A stretch of DNA of 64,000 nt, taken from the NCBI RefSeq assembly GCF_016294135.1, contig NZ_JAEDCO010000002.1, positions 41,473 through 105,472 of the forward strand. Direction: 5' to 3'. Numbering within the stretch: the first letter of the stretch is position 1; every line of letters starts with the position of its first letter. The notes below the pieces were generated by a model. That model did not search any database and was not told where the DNA came from. It saw only the letters and a program-made list of their open reading frames with translations. The translations under genes were made by a program, and so were the position numbers. Origin of the DNA: Methanobrevibacter ruminantium (lineage in GTDB: Archaea > Methanobacteriota > Methanobacteria > Methanobacteriales > Methanobacteriaceae). This document shows positions 10,355 through 19,224 of this stretch, in pieces.

Positions 10355-11053
10355 TTATTCAATTCCATTGTTAGTTATCAAGAAGTGAACAGCCAATCCT
10401 TCTCTTTTTGATTTATGCCTTTTTAAAAGAGCTATTCTTTGATTGGTTCCTTCTTCACGCTTGAGTTCAATGATGATTTTGCTTCTGTATTGAATGATTG
10501 TTCCACCAACAGGAGAGAAATCCTCTTCACTTTCCTCATCAAATGAGGCATAGATTTGATTTGTAACAAGAACAGCAAGATCATGATTGATTGCAAGTGC
10601 AGAAAGCATTTGCATCTGTTTTCCTAAAAGGTGAGATTTTGTGCTGTCATCTTCAACCCTAAACAATGCAACAGCAGAGTCCAATATTATGAGTTCAACA
10701 TCTGCACTATTGGAAGATATCCAAGATTCAATAAGACCAAGATCCCCTTCCTGCTCCTTAAATGAAGTAGGTTCGAATACAATGATATTCTTTGCAACGG
10801 TATCGAAATCCTCTCCAGAAATTTGTCTAATCCTATCAACTGATATTCCACCTTCAGTATCAATGTAAACCACTTTTTTTCCTCTTTTGGCTACACCAAT
10901 AGCTATATTTAGACAAATATTGGTTTTACCTACACCTGGAGGACCGTATACCTGTGTAATTGTCCTTTTTTCAATTCCTCCATCCAACAATTCATCTAAA
11001 GGAGAGTTAGTGGAAATCTTTTCCTGACTTGTCATGTTAGATAATATTTTCAT
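10355..11053 (-). CDS. radB: DNA repair and recombination protein RadB
   Basis: Euryarchaeal RecA-family paralogue that acts as an accessory to RadA in homologous recombination. At 232 residues it is the core ATPase only, without the helix-hairpin-helix N-terminal domain of RadA. Walker A is GPPGVGKT at residues 37-44, Walker B is ELIILDSAVALF, and a loop with VTNQIYAS follows. The start follows AGGGAAAGAA. It lies head-to-tail upstream of the Sua5 gene, an arrangement that appears conserved among Methanobacteriales. Confidence 0.93.
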   Translation of the reverse strand: MKILSNMTSQEKISTNSPLDELLDGGIEKRTITQVYGPPGVGKTNICLNIAIGVAKRGKKVVYIDTEGGISVDRIRQISGEDFDTVAKNIIVFEPTSFKEQEGDLGLIESWISSNSADVELIILDSAVALFRVEDDSTKSHLLGKQMQMLSALAINHDLAVLVTNQIYASFDEESEEDFSPVGGTIIQYRSKIIIELKREEGTNQRIALLKRHKSKREGLAVHFLITNNGIE

Positions 11054-11252
11054 TTCTTTCCCTTCAAATAATAAAATAATTTTATAATTTTTATATTTTA
11101 ATAATTTTAATAATGATCAAATTAAAATTTTAATCTGTAAACATAATATTTAATTAGATATATTTAAAGTTAATTTTTTTATAGATTCCAATCAACAGAT
11201 TAAATCAAATATTATAATAAACTTGTAAAAATGATTAATAGAGATAATTTTC

Positions 11253-11885
11253 CTAAATCAGTTTCTCCAAATCCTCTTTTAAGGAATCCATATCATTGGA
11301 ATCGAATCCGTTTCTAACTAAAGTGGGCTTGGATGCACTTAAGTCTATTACAGTGGATGGCTTTGCAGCACCTAAATCACCAACATCTATAACCAAATCA
11401 ATATCATTTCCAATCTGCTTTAGAATATCCTGAGGATTTGATAAAGTGCATTCATTTGTAATGTTTGCACTTGTGGTTGTTATTGGAAACAAGCTTGCAA
11501 GCAATCGGGCTATCTTATAATCCGGAATTCTCACTCCAACTTTAGCGCTTGCACTGACATAGGGAGAAACTATCTTTTTCTTGTTTAAAATAAATGTAAA
11601 TGGCCCAGGAAGCCACTTATTGACAATAGCTCTTGAATTTTTATTTAAGTCTGCAATCAGTTCCAAGCTATTTGCATCTTGAACCAACACAGACAATGGC
11701 TTTGATGAATCTCTTTTTTTAATTTCATAGATTTTCTTAACTGCATCGTTATTGAAAATATTTGCTCCAAGTCCATAAACGGTATCTGTAGGATAGAGAA
11801 TGATACCTCCATCTGCCATTATATCAATGGCTTCACCGATTAGGTCCATGTCTGGATTTTCAGGACTTATTTTAAATATTTTCAT
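11253..11885 (-). CDS. sua5: Threonylcarbamoyl-AMP synthase, Sua5/YrdC family
   Basis: Makes threonylcarbamoyl-adenylate from Thr, bicarbonate and ATP, the first step of t6A modification of ANN-decoding tRNAs. The 210-residue protein is a single YrdC domain without the C-terminal Sua5 domain. Motifs seen: GGIILYPTDTVYGLGAN, KKRDSSKPLSVLV, GPFTFIL and TTSANI with the later VIDLS. Start ATG at 11885 follows GGTGAATTT. It is divergent from the AIP synthase gene, with 111 bp holding both promoters. Confidence 0.93.
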   Translation of the reverse strand: MKIFKISPENPDMDLIGEAIDIMADGGIILYPTDTVYGLGANIFNNDAVKKIYEIKKRDSSKPLSVLVQDANSLELIADLNKNSRAIVNKWLPGPFTFILNKKKIVSPYVSASAKVGVRIPDYKIARLLASLFPITTTSANITNECTLSNPQDILKQIGNDIDLVIDVGDLGAAKPSTVIDLSASKPTLVRNGFDSNDMDSLKEDLEKLI

Positions 11886-11996
11886 AAATTCACCAAATAG
11901 ATTGAATATAATTTTGATTAATTTTTTAACTTCAATTTTAAACTTTACTAAGATAATCTAATTAAATATATATTAGTTAATCAATATAATAAAATT

Positions 11997-12599
11997 ATGC
12001 TTAATAGTTTACGACCATATCTTACAAAATTTTTAGAACCTTTGGCTAGTCGATTGAATATTAATCCAAATATTGTAACTGTAATCTCCCCATTTTTGGC
12101 GATTATCTCAGCATATTTCTTTGCTACAGGAAATCTAATAGGAGGAGCAATATTTATCCTTCTCAGCGGATTCTTGGATGTTGTTGATGGGGCTGTTGCA
12201 AGATACCATGATAGGGCAAGCCCATTTGGAGCATTCTTGGATTCCACTATGGATCGTTTTGCAGATGCAATCATATTCATAGGAATCATATTTGGAGGAT
12301 ACTGTCACTGGTTTGTAGGTGTTTTAGCTATTCACTCAGCAATTACAGTCAGTTATGTTAGGGCAAGAGCAGAATCTCAAGGTGTTGAGTGCAATATAGG
12401 AATAGCTGAACGTGCAGTCAGAATGATAATCTTAATGTTAGGTGCATTAATTGCAGCAATATTCCATTCAAACATAATTTTCACATATTTCATTTACATA
12501 CTTGTAGTTCTTTCATACTTTACAGTTGGTCAAAGAATATTCCATGTATGGAAAGAATTGAATGGACCAAAACAACATAGGCAAAAAAGATTAAGATAA
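11997..12599 (+). CDS. Archaetidylinositol phosphate synthase (CDP-alcohol phosphatidyltransferase)
   Basis: Joins CDP-archaeol to inositol-1-phosphate to make archaetidylinositol phosphate, a membrane lipid precursor. The CDP-alcohol transferase signature is complete: Asp61, Asp64-Gly65, Ala68-Arg69, Gly78, Asp82 and Asp86. About six membrane helices follow in a 200-residue protein with a basic C-terminus (QHRQKRLR). Head group specificity is inferred from the known Methanobacteriales enzyme; another archaetidyl transferase is possible. No Shine-Dalgarno is visible before ATG 11997, so the message may be leaderless. Confidence 0.85.
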   Translation: MLNSLRPYLTKFLEPLASRLNINPNIVTVISPFLAIISAYFFATGNLIGGAIFILLSGFLDVVDGAVARYHDRASPFGAFLDSTMDRFADAIIFIGIIFGGYCHWFVGVLAIHSAITVSYVRARAESQGVECNIGIAERAVRMIILMLGALIAAIFHSNIIFTYFIYILVVLSYFTVGQRIFHVWKELNGPKQHRQKRLR

Positions 12600-12724
12600 A
12601 ATTATATTAATTGGAAAATTTTGAAAATTTAAAAATTTAAAATTTTTCAATATTAATATTTCTAAAAAAAATTCAATAATGAAATTAAAAAAAAATAAAA
12701 TTTAAATTGTTCGGAGCATATGAA

Positions 12725-12967
12725 ATGAAAGATCTTGAAAGTGAAGAGAAAATTGCAATTGATATTGCAAAACTTGAGAGAAACTTGAAACAAGTTGAGG
12801 ACATCAAGTTCGAAGGAAAAGAGAAGGAAGTTTTTGATAGGGCAATCGATTATTGGAATGATTCAAAATATTACCTAGAGAAAAAAGACACAAGAACTGC
12901 TTTTGGTTGTATTGAATATAGCCACGGTTTACTCGATGCACTAAGAATGATACATGGATTAATATAA
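12725..12967 (+). CDS. DUF357 family protein
   Basis: An 80-residue, charged, all-helical archaeal protein of unknown function. The family core is visible as AIDYWNDSKYYLEKKDTRTAFGCIEYSHGLLDALR. I chose the ATG at 12725 because a GGAG lies eight bases before it; an in-frame TTG six codons earlier has no site. It follows the AIP synthase with a 125-bp gap. Confidence 0.85.
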   Translation: MKDLESEEKIAIDIAKLERNLKQVEDIKFEGKEKEVFDRAIDYWNDSKYYLEKKDTRTAFGCIEYSHGLLDALRMIHGLI

Positions 12968-12990
12968 TTAAATATTCAATTGATTAAATG

Positions 12991-13012
12991 ATAGTTTTAT
13001 ATCGTAAACTAT
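12991..13012 (+). terminator. Hairpin after the DUF357 gene
   Basis: A perfect seven-base stem, ATAGTTT paired with AAACTAT around an eight-base loop, lies 24 bases past the stop codon. The rest of the 12968-13280 spacer is AT-rich; it also has a 12-base palindrome, TTGAAATTTCAA, at 13050-13061. The terminator role is inference, as archaeal termination relies mainly on T-runs. Confidence 0.35.
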
Positions 13013-13295
13013 AAAATAATTAAACTTTGTATCTAAAATATTTATCAAATTGAAATTTCAAAAATTTGAATGATCTTTTGATTGAAATTTTGGAAAAATT
13101 CTAAAAAATGATGAAAAATCATCCATAAATATACAAACTATTTGATAGAATAAAAACTAAAAATTTAAATACTTTCAACAATAAATATTTATTCAACATA
13201 ATAAGAACAATTTTTAATTTTAAAAATTTAAACTAACTCTAAAATTTTCAAAATTAAATTTAAAAATATTTTGATTAAAAATGGGAGATATCATT

Positions 13296-13484
13296 ATGAC
13301 AGATATTGATGTTACTGAAATTAGAATTATCTTAGAGGATCTTACTGAAGAACAATTAATTAATATCTTAGAAAAAAACGGTTACACTAATAAAGGTAAA
13401 AAAAATGTATTGATTAGAGAAATCATGACTAAAATTTCTCATGATATTGTTATCCAAGAATTAGATGAACTTGGTGCAATATAA
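13296..13484 (+). CDS. Small acidic protein with a SAP-like helix-loop-helix
   Basis: A 62-residue protein, MTDIDVTEIRIILEDLTEEQ then LINILEKNGYTNKGKKNVLI and REIMTKISHDIV. The pattern of two helices around a Gly/Lys loop (LTEEQLINILEKNGYTNKGKKNVLIREI) resembles SAP or LEM-type nucleic-acid-binding motifs, but similarity is weak and I assign no function. ATG 13296 is preferred over the in-frame ATG at 13281 because GGGAG lies within the longer version and at correct spacing for the shorter. A T-rich stretch follows the stop. Confidence 0.65.
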   Translation: MTDIDVTEIRIILEDLTEEQLINILEKNGYTNKGKKNVLIREIMTKISHDIVIQELDELGAI

Positions 13485-13642
13485 TCATTTACTTTTTTTA
13501 TTTTTTTTTACTTCTTTATCTCTTTTACAAATTTTACTACTTTTTTATATAAATTTATACTTACAGATTATCTAATTGCTTTTTTTACTAATTTTTTATT
13601 TAAACATAAACAATAAATAATTTATCAGATAAAATCTTTAAT

Positions 13643-14152
13643 ATGATTCTAAAAACAGAAAGACTTATCCTAAGACCTTGGGAGGAAAGTGATGCAGAAT
13701 GCCTATACCATTTTGCAAGGAATCCTAAAATTGGGCCTATTGCAGGTTGGTCCCCACACAAAAGTGTTGAGGAAAGCTTAGAAATTATCAAAACTCTTTT
13801 TTCCAAAAAGGAAACTTATGCAATTACCATAGACGATAATGCAATAGGCTGTGCAGGGCTTTTATTCTATCCACACACTAATCATTACTGGGGAGACGAT
13901 GGAGTTGAATTAGGTTATTGGATTGGAGAGGAATATTGGGGTCAAGGATTAGTTGCTGAAGCATGTGAAGAACTGATTAAACATGCTTTTGAAGATTTGA
14001 ACATTACCAGAATCCATGCCAGTTACAGATATGAAAACCACAAATCAAAAAGAGTCTTGGAAAAATTAGGATTCAAGTATTATTGTGATATGAAAAATAC
14101 AGATCTCTCTGGAAATGAAACACGAGAAATAGCTATGCTTTTAGAAAAATAA
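13643..14152 (+). CDS. GNAT acetyltransferase, RimJ/RimL-like
   Basis: A 169-residue acetyl-CoA-dependent N-acetyltransferase. It opens with the RimJ/RimL-type LKTERLILRPWEESDAECLY, has the acetyl-CoA loop region ELGYWIGEEYWGQGLVAEA, and ends with the conserved NHKSKRVLEKLGFKYY. Substrates of this subfamily are protein N-termini or small amines; none can be named. No clear ribosome site precedes the ATG, so it may be leaderless. Confidence 0.88.
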   Translation: MILKTERLILRPWEESDAECLYHFARNPKIGPIAGWSPHKSVEESLEIIKTLFSKKETYAITIDDNAIGCAGLLFYPHTNHYWGDDGVELGYWIGEEYWGQGLVAEACEELIKHAFEDLNITRIHASYRYENHKSKRVLEKLGFKYYCDMKNTDLSGNETREIAMLLEK

Positions 14153-14212
14153 AAAAAATGCAAATTTAAAAAATAGTGAAAAACTAAAAAATAAAAAAAT
14201 TAAATAAAGAGT

Positions 14213-14554
14213 TTACATACTCATAGCCATGAAAGAAATAAACCATATAACTATAGAAAGCCCAATAATTAACTTACCATGTTTTTTTGCATTCTCTTCA
14301 TCACGAGTAATTAAGTAGATACCAAAAATAATTCCGAATAAAGGTATTAATATTGCACATACATAACCTAAAATCTTAGAAAAAGTATAGGAGTTTTCAG
14401 ATTGAACATTAGGAATAGAATTTTGAGTTACTTGTGCATTGGAATTAGAATTTGAATTTTCTTCAGCACCTACATTTCCAAAATCATATCCTCAGTTATG
14501 GCAGTATTTGCTTCCTTCTTTTCTTTCTGCCCCACAGCTTGGACAAAAAGTCAT
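14213..14554 (-). pseudogene. Zinc-ribbon membrane protein interrupted by TGA at a cysteine position
   Basis: Starting at ATG 14554 (after GGGGGAAAATT), the frame reads MTFCPSCGAERKEGSKYCHN, then TGA at 14492-14494, then GYDFGNVGAEENSNSNSN, a linker and two membrane helices ending at TAA 14213. In zinc-ribbon proteins of this type the motif is CxxCG...YCxxCG, so the stop replaces the fourth Cys (TGT or TGC to TGA). The rest of the 113-codon frame is intact. Selenocysteine is not expected in this group. Recent nonsense mutation is the simplest reading. Intact relatives are at 22890-23264 and 23283-23972. Confidence 0.8.
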
Positions 14555-14634
14555 AATTTTCCCCCTACAATAGTTTGTTTTAATATAATAAAACTAATAA
14601 AAATTAAATAAAAAAAGAAAAAGAGATAGATGAT

Positions 14635-15735
14635 TTAGTCATCATCCATGTCTTCGAATCTAGGTTCTAATTTTTCCATTACGCCAGGTAAAGAAGTGTA
14701 TTCCATTTCTTCAGCTGGTAATCTGTGTGGTTCGAATGGACCATGTCTTCTGATGTAGGAAGCAATGTTTGCAGATTGTCTTCTGGTTTCATCAAATGCA
14801 GGGTCATCGAATAAGTCAACAGGACCAATTAGTTTAGCATCAGTTACTTGGAAACCTAAACCTACAACTCTAGGAGGTCCGTCGAATCTGATTGGGTTAG
14901 CTTCTTCTTGGCTGGTTGGCATCATAGGACCGTTGTGGGATCCTCTCATCCATCCACTTACCATGTGTGGGAATGCAAATGGTTCTACACATTCACCGTT
15001 TGCAGGGAAACCGGATTGAGCTCTTACAATAGCTACAGGGTCGTCTTTACCTACGTATTCACCAGCTAACATGTTCAATTTGTCAGTACTTACTGCAGCT
15101 GCGATTTCACCGTTTTTCTTGAATACTCTTTTAATTACGTATCTACCAGTGGAACCGATTAATGCAAGTAAGTCGTACATTTCTTCAGGACAATCTAAGA
15201 TAACCTTTTTGTGTTCCATTACATCGAATACTTCAAAACTGAATCCATCGTGTAAGCTTGGGTCAATTACAAGACCTGCAGTGTTGAATGGATCTGCAAA
15301 GATTCTGAAAATAGGTAAGTTGAATGCACCTGGTTCGGTTTTGTCCATACAGTAAACGATTACAGGGTCACTTCCTCTTTCTTTGAATTCCATTTCTGCA
15401 CAACCTGGACCCATACCTTTTACGTTTCCAGAGAATGTGTCAGTCAATAAGTCTTGACCTGCACCGTATAATTTTAAGTCTCTTGCAATTTCAGTTGCTT
15501 GAAGGAATGCATCGTATGCAGTCTTGTGAACTTCTTCGTTTAATTCACCGTTTCTGTGAGTCATGATTAAATCAATGTCGTCACCACAACGGGTAATATA
15601 ATAATCTTCAAGAATGCCAGTTTCTAAAGAACCGGATAATACTTCATCACATTTTTCCATTAATGCAGGATGTGATACACAGTGTCCAGAAACACTTCCA
15701 ATATCTGCTTTGATAACACTAACAGTAGTTTTCAT
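14635..15735 (-). CDS. fbp: Fructose-1,6-bisphosphate aldolase/phosphatase
   Basis: Bifunctional gluconeogenic enzyme of archaea that condenses triose phosphates to fructose 1,6-bisphosphate and then dephosphorylates it. The 366-residue protein starts MKTTVSVIKADIGSVSGHCV, placing Asp11 and His18 where the family's metal ligands are known to lie. Later segments (GAGQDLL, GPGCAEMEF, TEPGAFNLPI, PFAFPHMVSGWMRGSHNGP) are family-typical. The start is the ATG at 15735, with AGAGGTG seven bases before it; an upstream in-frame extension lacks a site and is not conserved-looking. Confidence 0.96.
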   Translation of the reverse strand: MKTTVSVIKADIGSVSGHCVSHPALMEKCDEVLSGSLETGILEDYYITRCGDDIDLIMTHRNGELNEEVHKTAYDAFLQATEIARDLKLYGAGQDLLTDTFSGNVKGMGPGCAEMEFKERGSDPVIVYCMDKTEPGAFNLPIFRIFADPFNTAGLVIDPSLHDGFSFEVFDVMEHKKVILDCPEEMYDLLALIGSTGRYVIKRVFKKNGEIAAAVSTDKLNMLAGEYVGKDDPVAIVRAQSGFPANGECVEPFAFPHMVSGWMRGSHNGPMMPTSQEEANPIRFDGPPRVVGLGFQVTDAKLIGPVDLFDDPAFDETRRQSANIASYIRRHGPFEPHRLPAEEMEYTSLPGVMEKLEPRFEDMDDD

Positions 15736-16102
15736 CTTAAAACACCTCTGTAATAAAAATTTACTATTCACACACTTTAGTCAAATAGCAGTACATATTT
15801 AGCTTTAATTCATAATATAAGAACGATAATTAACTATTATAGCAATTAACTATTAAAAAATAATTATTCATTAATAACTAATCGTTATAATAATTAATTA
15901 CTAGAATTAATAGCTAATATAAAATAATTAAATTATTAATCAAACTAAATACGTTTAAACAACTGGAAATTAAAAATAATTTCTTAAGTTATTTAATATA
16001 CATTATTATTTTTGATTTATATTATATATAATAATTATGATTTAAAAAAGAGTTTTATAAATAAATTTAAAAAATTAATAGAAAATAAAAATTATTTTGG
16101 AA
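15736..16102. other. Spacer upstream of fbp with a direct repeat
   Basis: AT-rich promoter region for fbp (minus strand). A 12-base direct repeat, AATTAACTATTA, occurs at 15828-15839 and 15844-15855, a start-to-start distance of 16 bases. The pair could be a regulator site, but AT-richness makes chance repeats common. No gene is seen. Confidence 0.4.
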
Positions 16103-17242
16103 TCAAAAATTGTTCCTATAATAAGATATTATCCATATTGCAATTATTGAAACCAAACAGGCAATAACGATAGCCAATGGATAAACAAAATAACCGATTA
16201 TCATACCCAAAATAACAAGCACAATTGTTGTCATGAATGGCTTATTGTCTTCCAATGCCAATTGCAATGCAATGTTTGCCTTATCTGAATTTTTCAAAGC
16301 ATTTGCTGTGATGATTGATGAAAAAGCAACTAGAATGAAATCCAAACCATATAAAAAGCAAGACACAAATGAATTAGGATTCAATGCAACGAATGTAGTC
16401 AAATATGGAATTAGTGACAATAAGAATAATGCTAGCCCAATTGACCAAATTACCTTCGGATTAATCTTATTGACAATATTGAATAGGTTATTGTTATAAT
16501 TCCAGAAATTAAAACAGACAATGAAACTTACTGCATAGACTATAAACTCAAATTTAATGTCAAAAAATGCATCCCAAGACCCATTTGCCACCATAGGAAT
16601 CTCAAGCACAATAATTGTAATTATAATGGCAATGATTGCATCAATAAACGCTTCAAATCTATCAGTGCTACCATCATCTGGCCTTCTAAGCCTTGAAAAT
16701 ATTAACCAGAAGATAAGAGAAATCAAAACGCAAATATAGATTCCAGGAGTGTAGATTGTATAAGTGAGAATAAAACCCAAAACCATAATCGCTATTGGAA
16801 TGTAACTGTAAACGCTTCTAAAATTATTTTGGCATAAGCCACAGCTATAAGGATTAGCTCTATATATTGCATAAATAGATAGGATATACAACAGATCTAT
16901 TGCAAGAAAATCAATTCCAAACATTGTTTCTGCAGCAACTGAATTAACGTTAAATGCCATCCATGATGCAAAATAAGGGAGAAGAGAAATTGCAAATATC
17001 TGAATCGCATATATAATTACAACTTTGTTGTCAATCTCTTCAACGACCTGAAACAGATTATGGTTATCATACCAAATGATAAATATTACTAAAAAACAGA
17101 TTGCATAAGTGATAAATCTAGCATTCAATGCTAAAACAGCACCAAATGTAGGAGATACAGGTTGTGTTAATTTCAACACTAAAACGGTTATGATAATCGC
17201 TAGAATCGCATCAAAAAATGTTTCAAATCTGTTTGTATTCAT
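16103..17242 (-). CDS. TMEM175-type (DUF1211) potassium channel, two repeats in one chain
   Basis: A 379-residue membrane protein made of two similar halves. Each half opens with the TMEM175 helix-1 pattern: RFETFFDAILAIIITVLVL at about 5-23 and RFEAFIDAIIAIIITIIVL at about 195-213. Each continues with about five more helices, including matching segments (FIIWYDNHNLFQVVEEIDNK and FNFWNYNNNLFNIVNKINPK). TMEM175 proteins form potassium-selective channels with the pore lined by helix 1. Many prokaryotic members have one repeat per chain; here two are fused. The family's usual Phe-Ser-Asp is Phe-Phe-Asp and Phe-Ile-Asp. Only two bases separate it from the DUF998 gene upstream. Confidence 0.8.
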   Translation of the reverse strand: MNTNRFETFFDAILAIIITVLVLKLTQPVSPTFGAVLALNARFITYAICFLVIFIIWYDNHNLFQVVEEIDNKVVIIYAIQIFAISLLPYFASWMAFNVNSVAAETMFGIDFLAIDLLYILSIYAIYRANPYSCGLCQNNFRSVYSYIPIAIMVLGFILTYTIYTPGIYICVLISLIFWLIFSRLRRPDDGSTDRFEAFIDAIIAIIITIIVLEIPMVANGSWDAFFDIKFEFIVYAVSFIVCFNFWNYNNNLFNIVNKINPKVIWSIGLALFLLSLIPYLTTFVALNPNSFVSCFLYGLDFILVAFSSIITANALKNSDKANIALQLALEDNKPFMTTIVLVILGMIIGYFVYPLAIVIACLVSIIAIWIISYYRNNF

Positions 17243-17244
17243 GA

Positions 17245-17841
17245 TTATACCTTTGTATTTTTTAATAAATAAATTCCACTAATAAAGCTCCAAATAATTA
17301 GGGTATAAACAGATAATCTTTCAAATACTGGCATGTAAATGCTTTGCATATTAAAGAACATTATCCAAAATGCAATTAATCCAATGATCCCTAAGACTAA
17401 AGTTATCTTTTGATAGGTTTCAAACTTATCCATAGATCTTGATATGATGATGAGTAATATGTTACCTCCAAGAATAGCCATTATGGCACCTAAGCTATGA
17501 TAACCATCAGTGACAGGGTTTCCTGCATGAATAAATGCCACAATTATTAGTCCAATAGCTGCAATTAGTGTTAAAATATAAAAAACAACTTTGTTTTTTA
17601 TTATATAATCTTTGAATTTATAGAAATTGCCAAATATGAAAGTCAAACCAATTATAACAAATGCAGAATTCATTAAAAAGGATAACGGAGAATTGGCATT
17701 AGGAATTCCTAGCTCTGAAATTGTATAGAACAGATAAGTGTTTATCAAAGTGTCATTAAAAGAAAATGCACTGATTGCCTCAGCTATCAAGTAGTATAAA
17801 CTGCCTAAAATAAAAACTATTCCTGCAATTTTAGATTTCAT
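17245..17841 (-). CDS. DUF998 family membrane protein
   Basis: A 198-residue protein with about six hydrophobic helices. It opens MKSKIAGIVFILGSLYYLIA and contains YTISELGIPNANSPLSFLMN and FIHAGNPVTDGYHSLGAIM, which resemble DUF998 proteins; the conserved His and Ser/Glu residues between helices hint at a shared site, but no function is established. It is the first gene of a tight pair with the TMEM175-type channel. Confidence 0.75.
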   Translation of the reverse strand: MKSKIAGIVFILGSLYYLIAEAISAFSFNDTLINTYLFYTISELGIPNANSPLSFLMNSAFVIIGLTFIFGNFYKFKDYIIKNKVVFYILTLIAAIGLIIVAFIHAGNPVTDGYHSLGAIMAILGGNILLIIISRSMDKFETYQKITLVLGIIGLIAFWIMFFNMQSIYMPVFERLSVYTLIIWSFISGIYLLKNTKV

Positions 17842-17887
17842 TTTTTTATCTCAAAACATAACATAAAATAAAACATTGAATAATTAA

Positions 17888-19036
17888 TTAATGTTCAATA
17901 GTTTCAAAAGCCTTTTTAAGTTGCTCTTCTTGATTTATGGCTTCTTTAATTTCTTTCACCAATTCCAAATCCGCCTTAGTTTCAGGATATTTCGGAACTG
18001 CCTTACAGCCTCCATCATCTCTTTTAGAGATTTCAAAGGTTCCAATCTTTTCTGCAATCCTAGTTATTTCCACTTTATCAAGACCAATAAGTGGACTTAA
18101 TACAGGAACATCAAGATCTTCACGGGTTGCAAGTATATTTGGAAGTGTTTGAGAAGCCACTTGACCTAAGCTACTTCCATCAATAACCGCTTCTGCATGA
18201 AGTTTCTTTGCAAGCATTCCTGCAATCTTATACATTCCGGATTTGCATAATACACAAGTCATCTTATCTGGAGCCTCAGATTTGCAAGTGCTTAAATAAT
18301 CACCATATTTAACAACTCTCTTTTTGATTGGTGCACCGCTTGCATAAAGATTCAATTGGTCTATTAAATCTTCATAATTTTTTAGTGCATCCGGTGTAGT
18401 ATAAGGTTGATTGTCACAGTAAAGCGCTATTACCTGACAACCTCTTTTCATCATAAGATAAGTTGCAACTGGAGAGTCAATACCACTTGATACAAGGGAA
18501 ATAACCTTTCCTTGAGTTCCAAGAGGCAATCCTCCAGGACCTTCAATTTTCTCATGGAAAATATATGCATCATTATCCCTCACTTCAAGATAGATTGTAA
18601 GTTCAGGATTGGTCAAATCAACAGGAGACGAATACTTTTTCACTATTACAGCACCTGCAAATGCTGCCATTTCTTGAGATGAAAATTCATGAGTACCCAC
18701 TCTTCTGCAGCTTATTGCAAACCTGGTGTTCTCATCCAATAATCCTTCATCATGAAGCTTTTCTGCATAAGTGGCAAGATCACGTTCCACATCCTCAAAG
18801 GTGGATTTAGTGGAAACTGCGGGAGAATAGGATACAATACCGAATATCCTCTCTAATTTCTCAATTGCATCATCAAAATCCTTTGGGAAAATAAATATTC
18901 TTGCTTGATAAACTTTAACTTCTGCATCTATTGATGCTTTGATATTATTGATTAAACGATTTTCAAATCTTCTTCTAACTCGATTGCTTTTTAATCCTAC
19001 TTCACCATAACGAGCTATAATTAAATCAGGTTTCAT
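17888..19036 (-). CDS. thiI: tRNA 4-thiouridine synthetase ThiI
   Basis: Adenylates and thiolates U8 of tRNA. Domain order over 382 residues: N-terminal ferredoxin-like and THUMP region (DLIIARYGEVGLKSNRVRRRF...), then a PP-loop pyrophosphatase domain with SLVSSGIDSPVA. A later CVLCKSGM cysteine pair is also present. There is no C-terminal rhodanese domain, as usual in archaea, so sulfur must come from another carrier. The ATG at 19036 is chosen because GAGGAA lies just before it. Confidence 0.93.
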   Translation of the reverse strand: MKPDLIIARYGEVGLKSNRVRRRFENRLINNIKASIDAEVKVYQARIFIFPKDFDDAIEKLERIFGIVSYSPAVSTKSTFEDVERDLATYAEKLHDEGLLDENTRFAISCRRVGTHEFSSQEMAAFAGAVIVKKYSSPVDLTNPELTIYLEVRDNDAYIFHEKIEGPGGLPLGTQGKVISLVSSGIDSPVATYLMMKRGCQVIALYCDNQPYTTPDALKNYEDLIDQLNLYASGAPIKKRVVKYGDYLSTCKSEAPDKMTCVLCKSGMYKIAGMLAKKLHAEAVIDGSSLGQVASQTLPNILATREDLDVPVLSPLIGLDKVEITRIAEKIGTFEISKRDDGGCKAVPKYPETKADLELVKEIKEAINQEEQLKKAFETIEH

Positions 19037-19224
19037 AAAATTCCTCAAAAATAAAATAATTTTTAAAATGAAAGATATTAAAAATTATAATTAAATTTTT
19101 TAATTAAATATTTTCTTTTTAGTAATATCTTTATTTTTCTATATATTTAATTTATAGTTTATAAATATAACGATTGTTATAAAAATAATCAAAAAAATAA
19201 AATAAAAAATAATTAAAGAATTAA

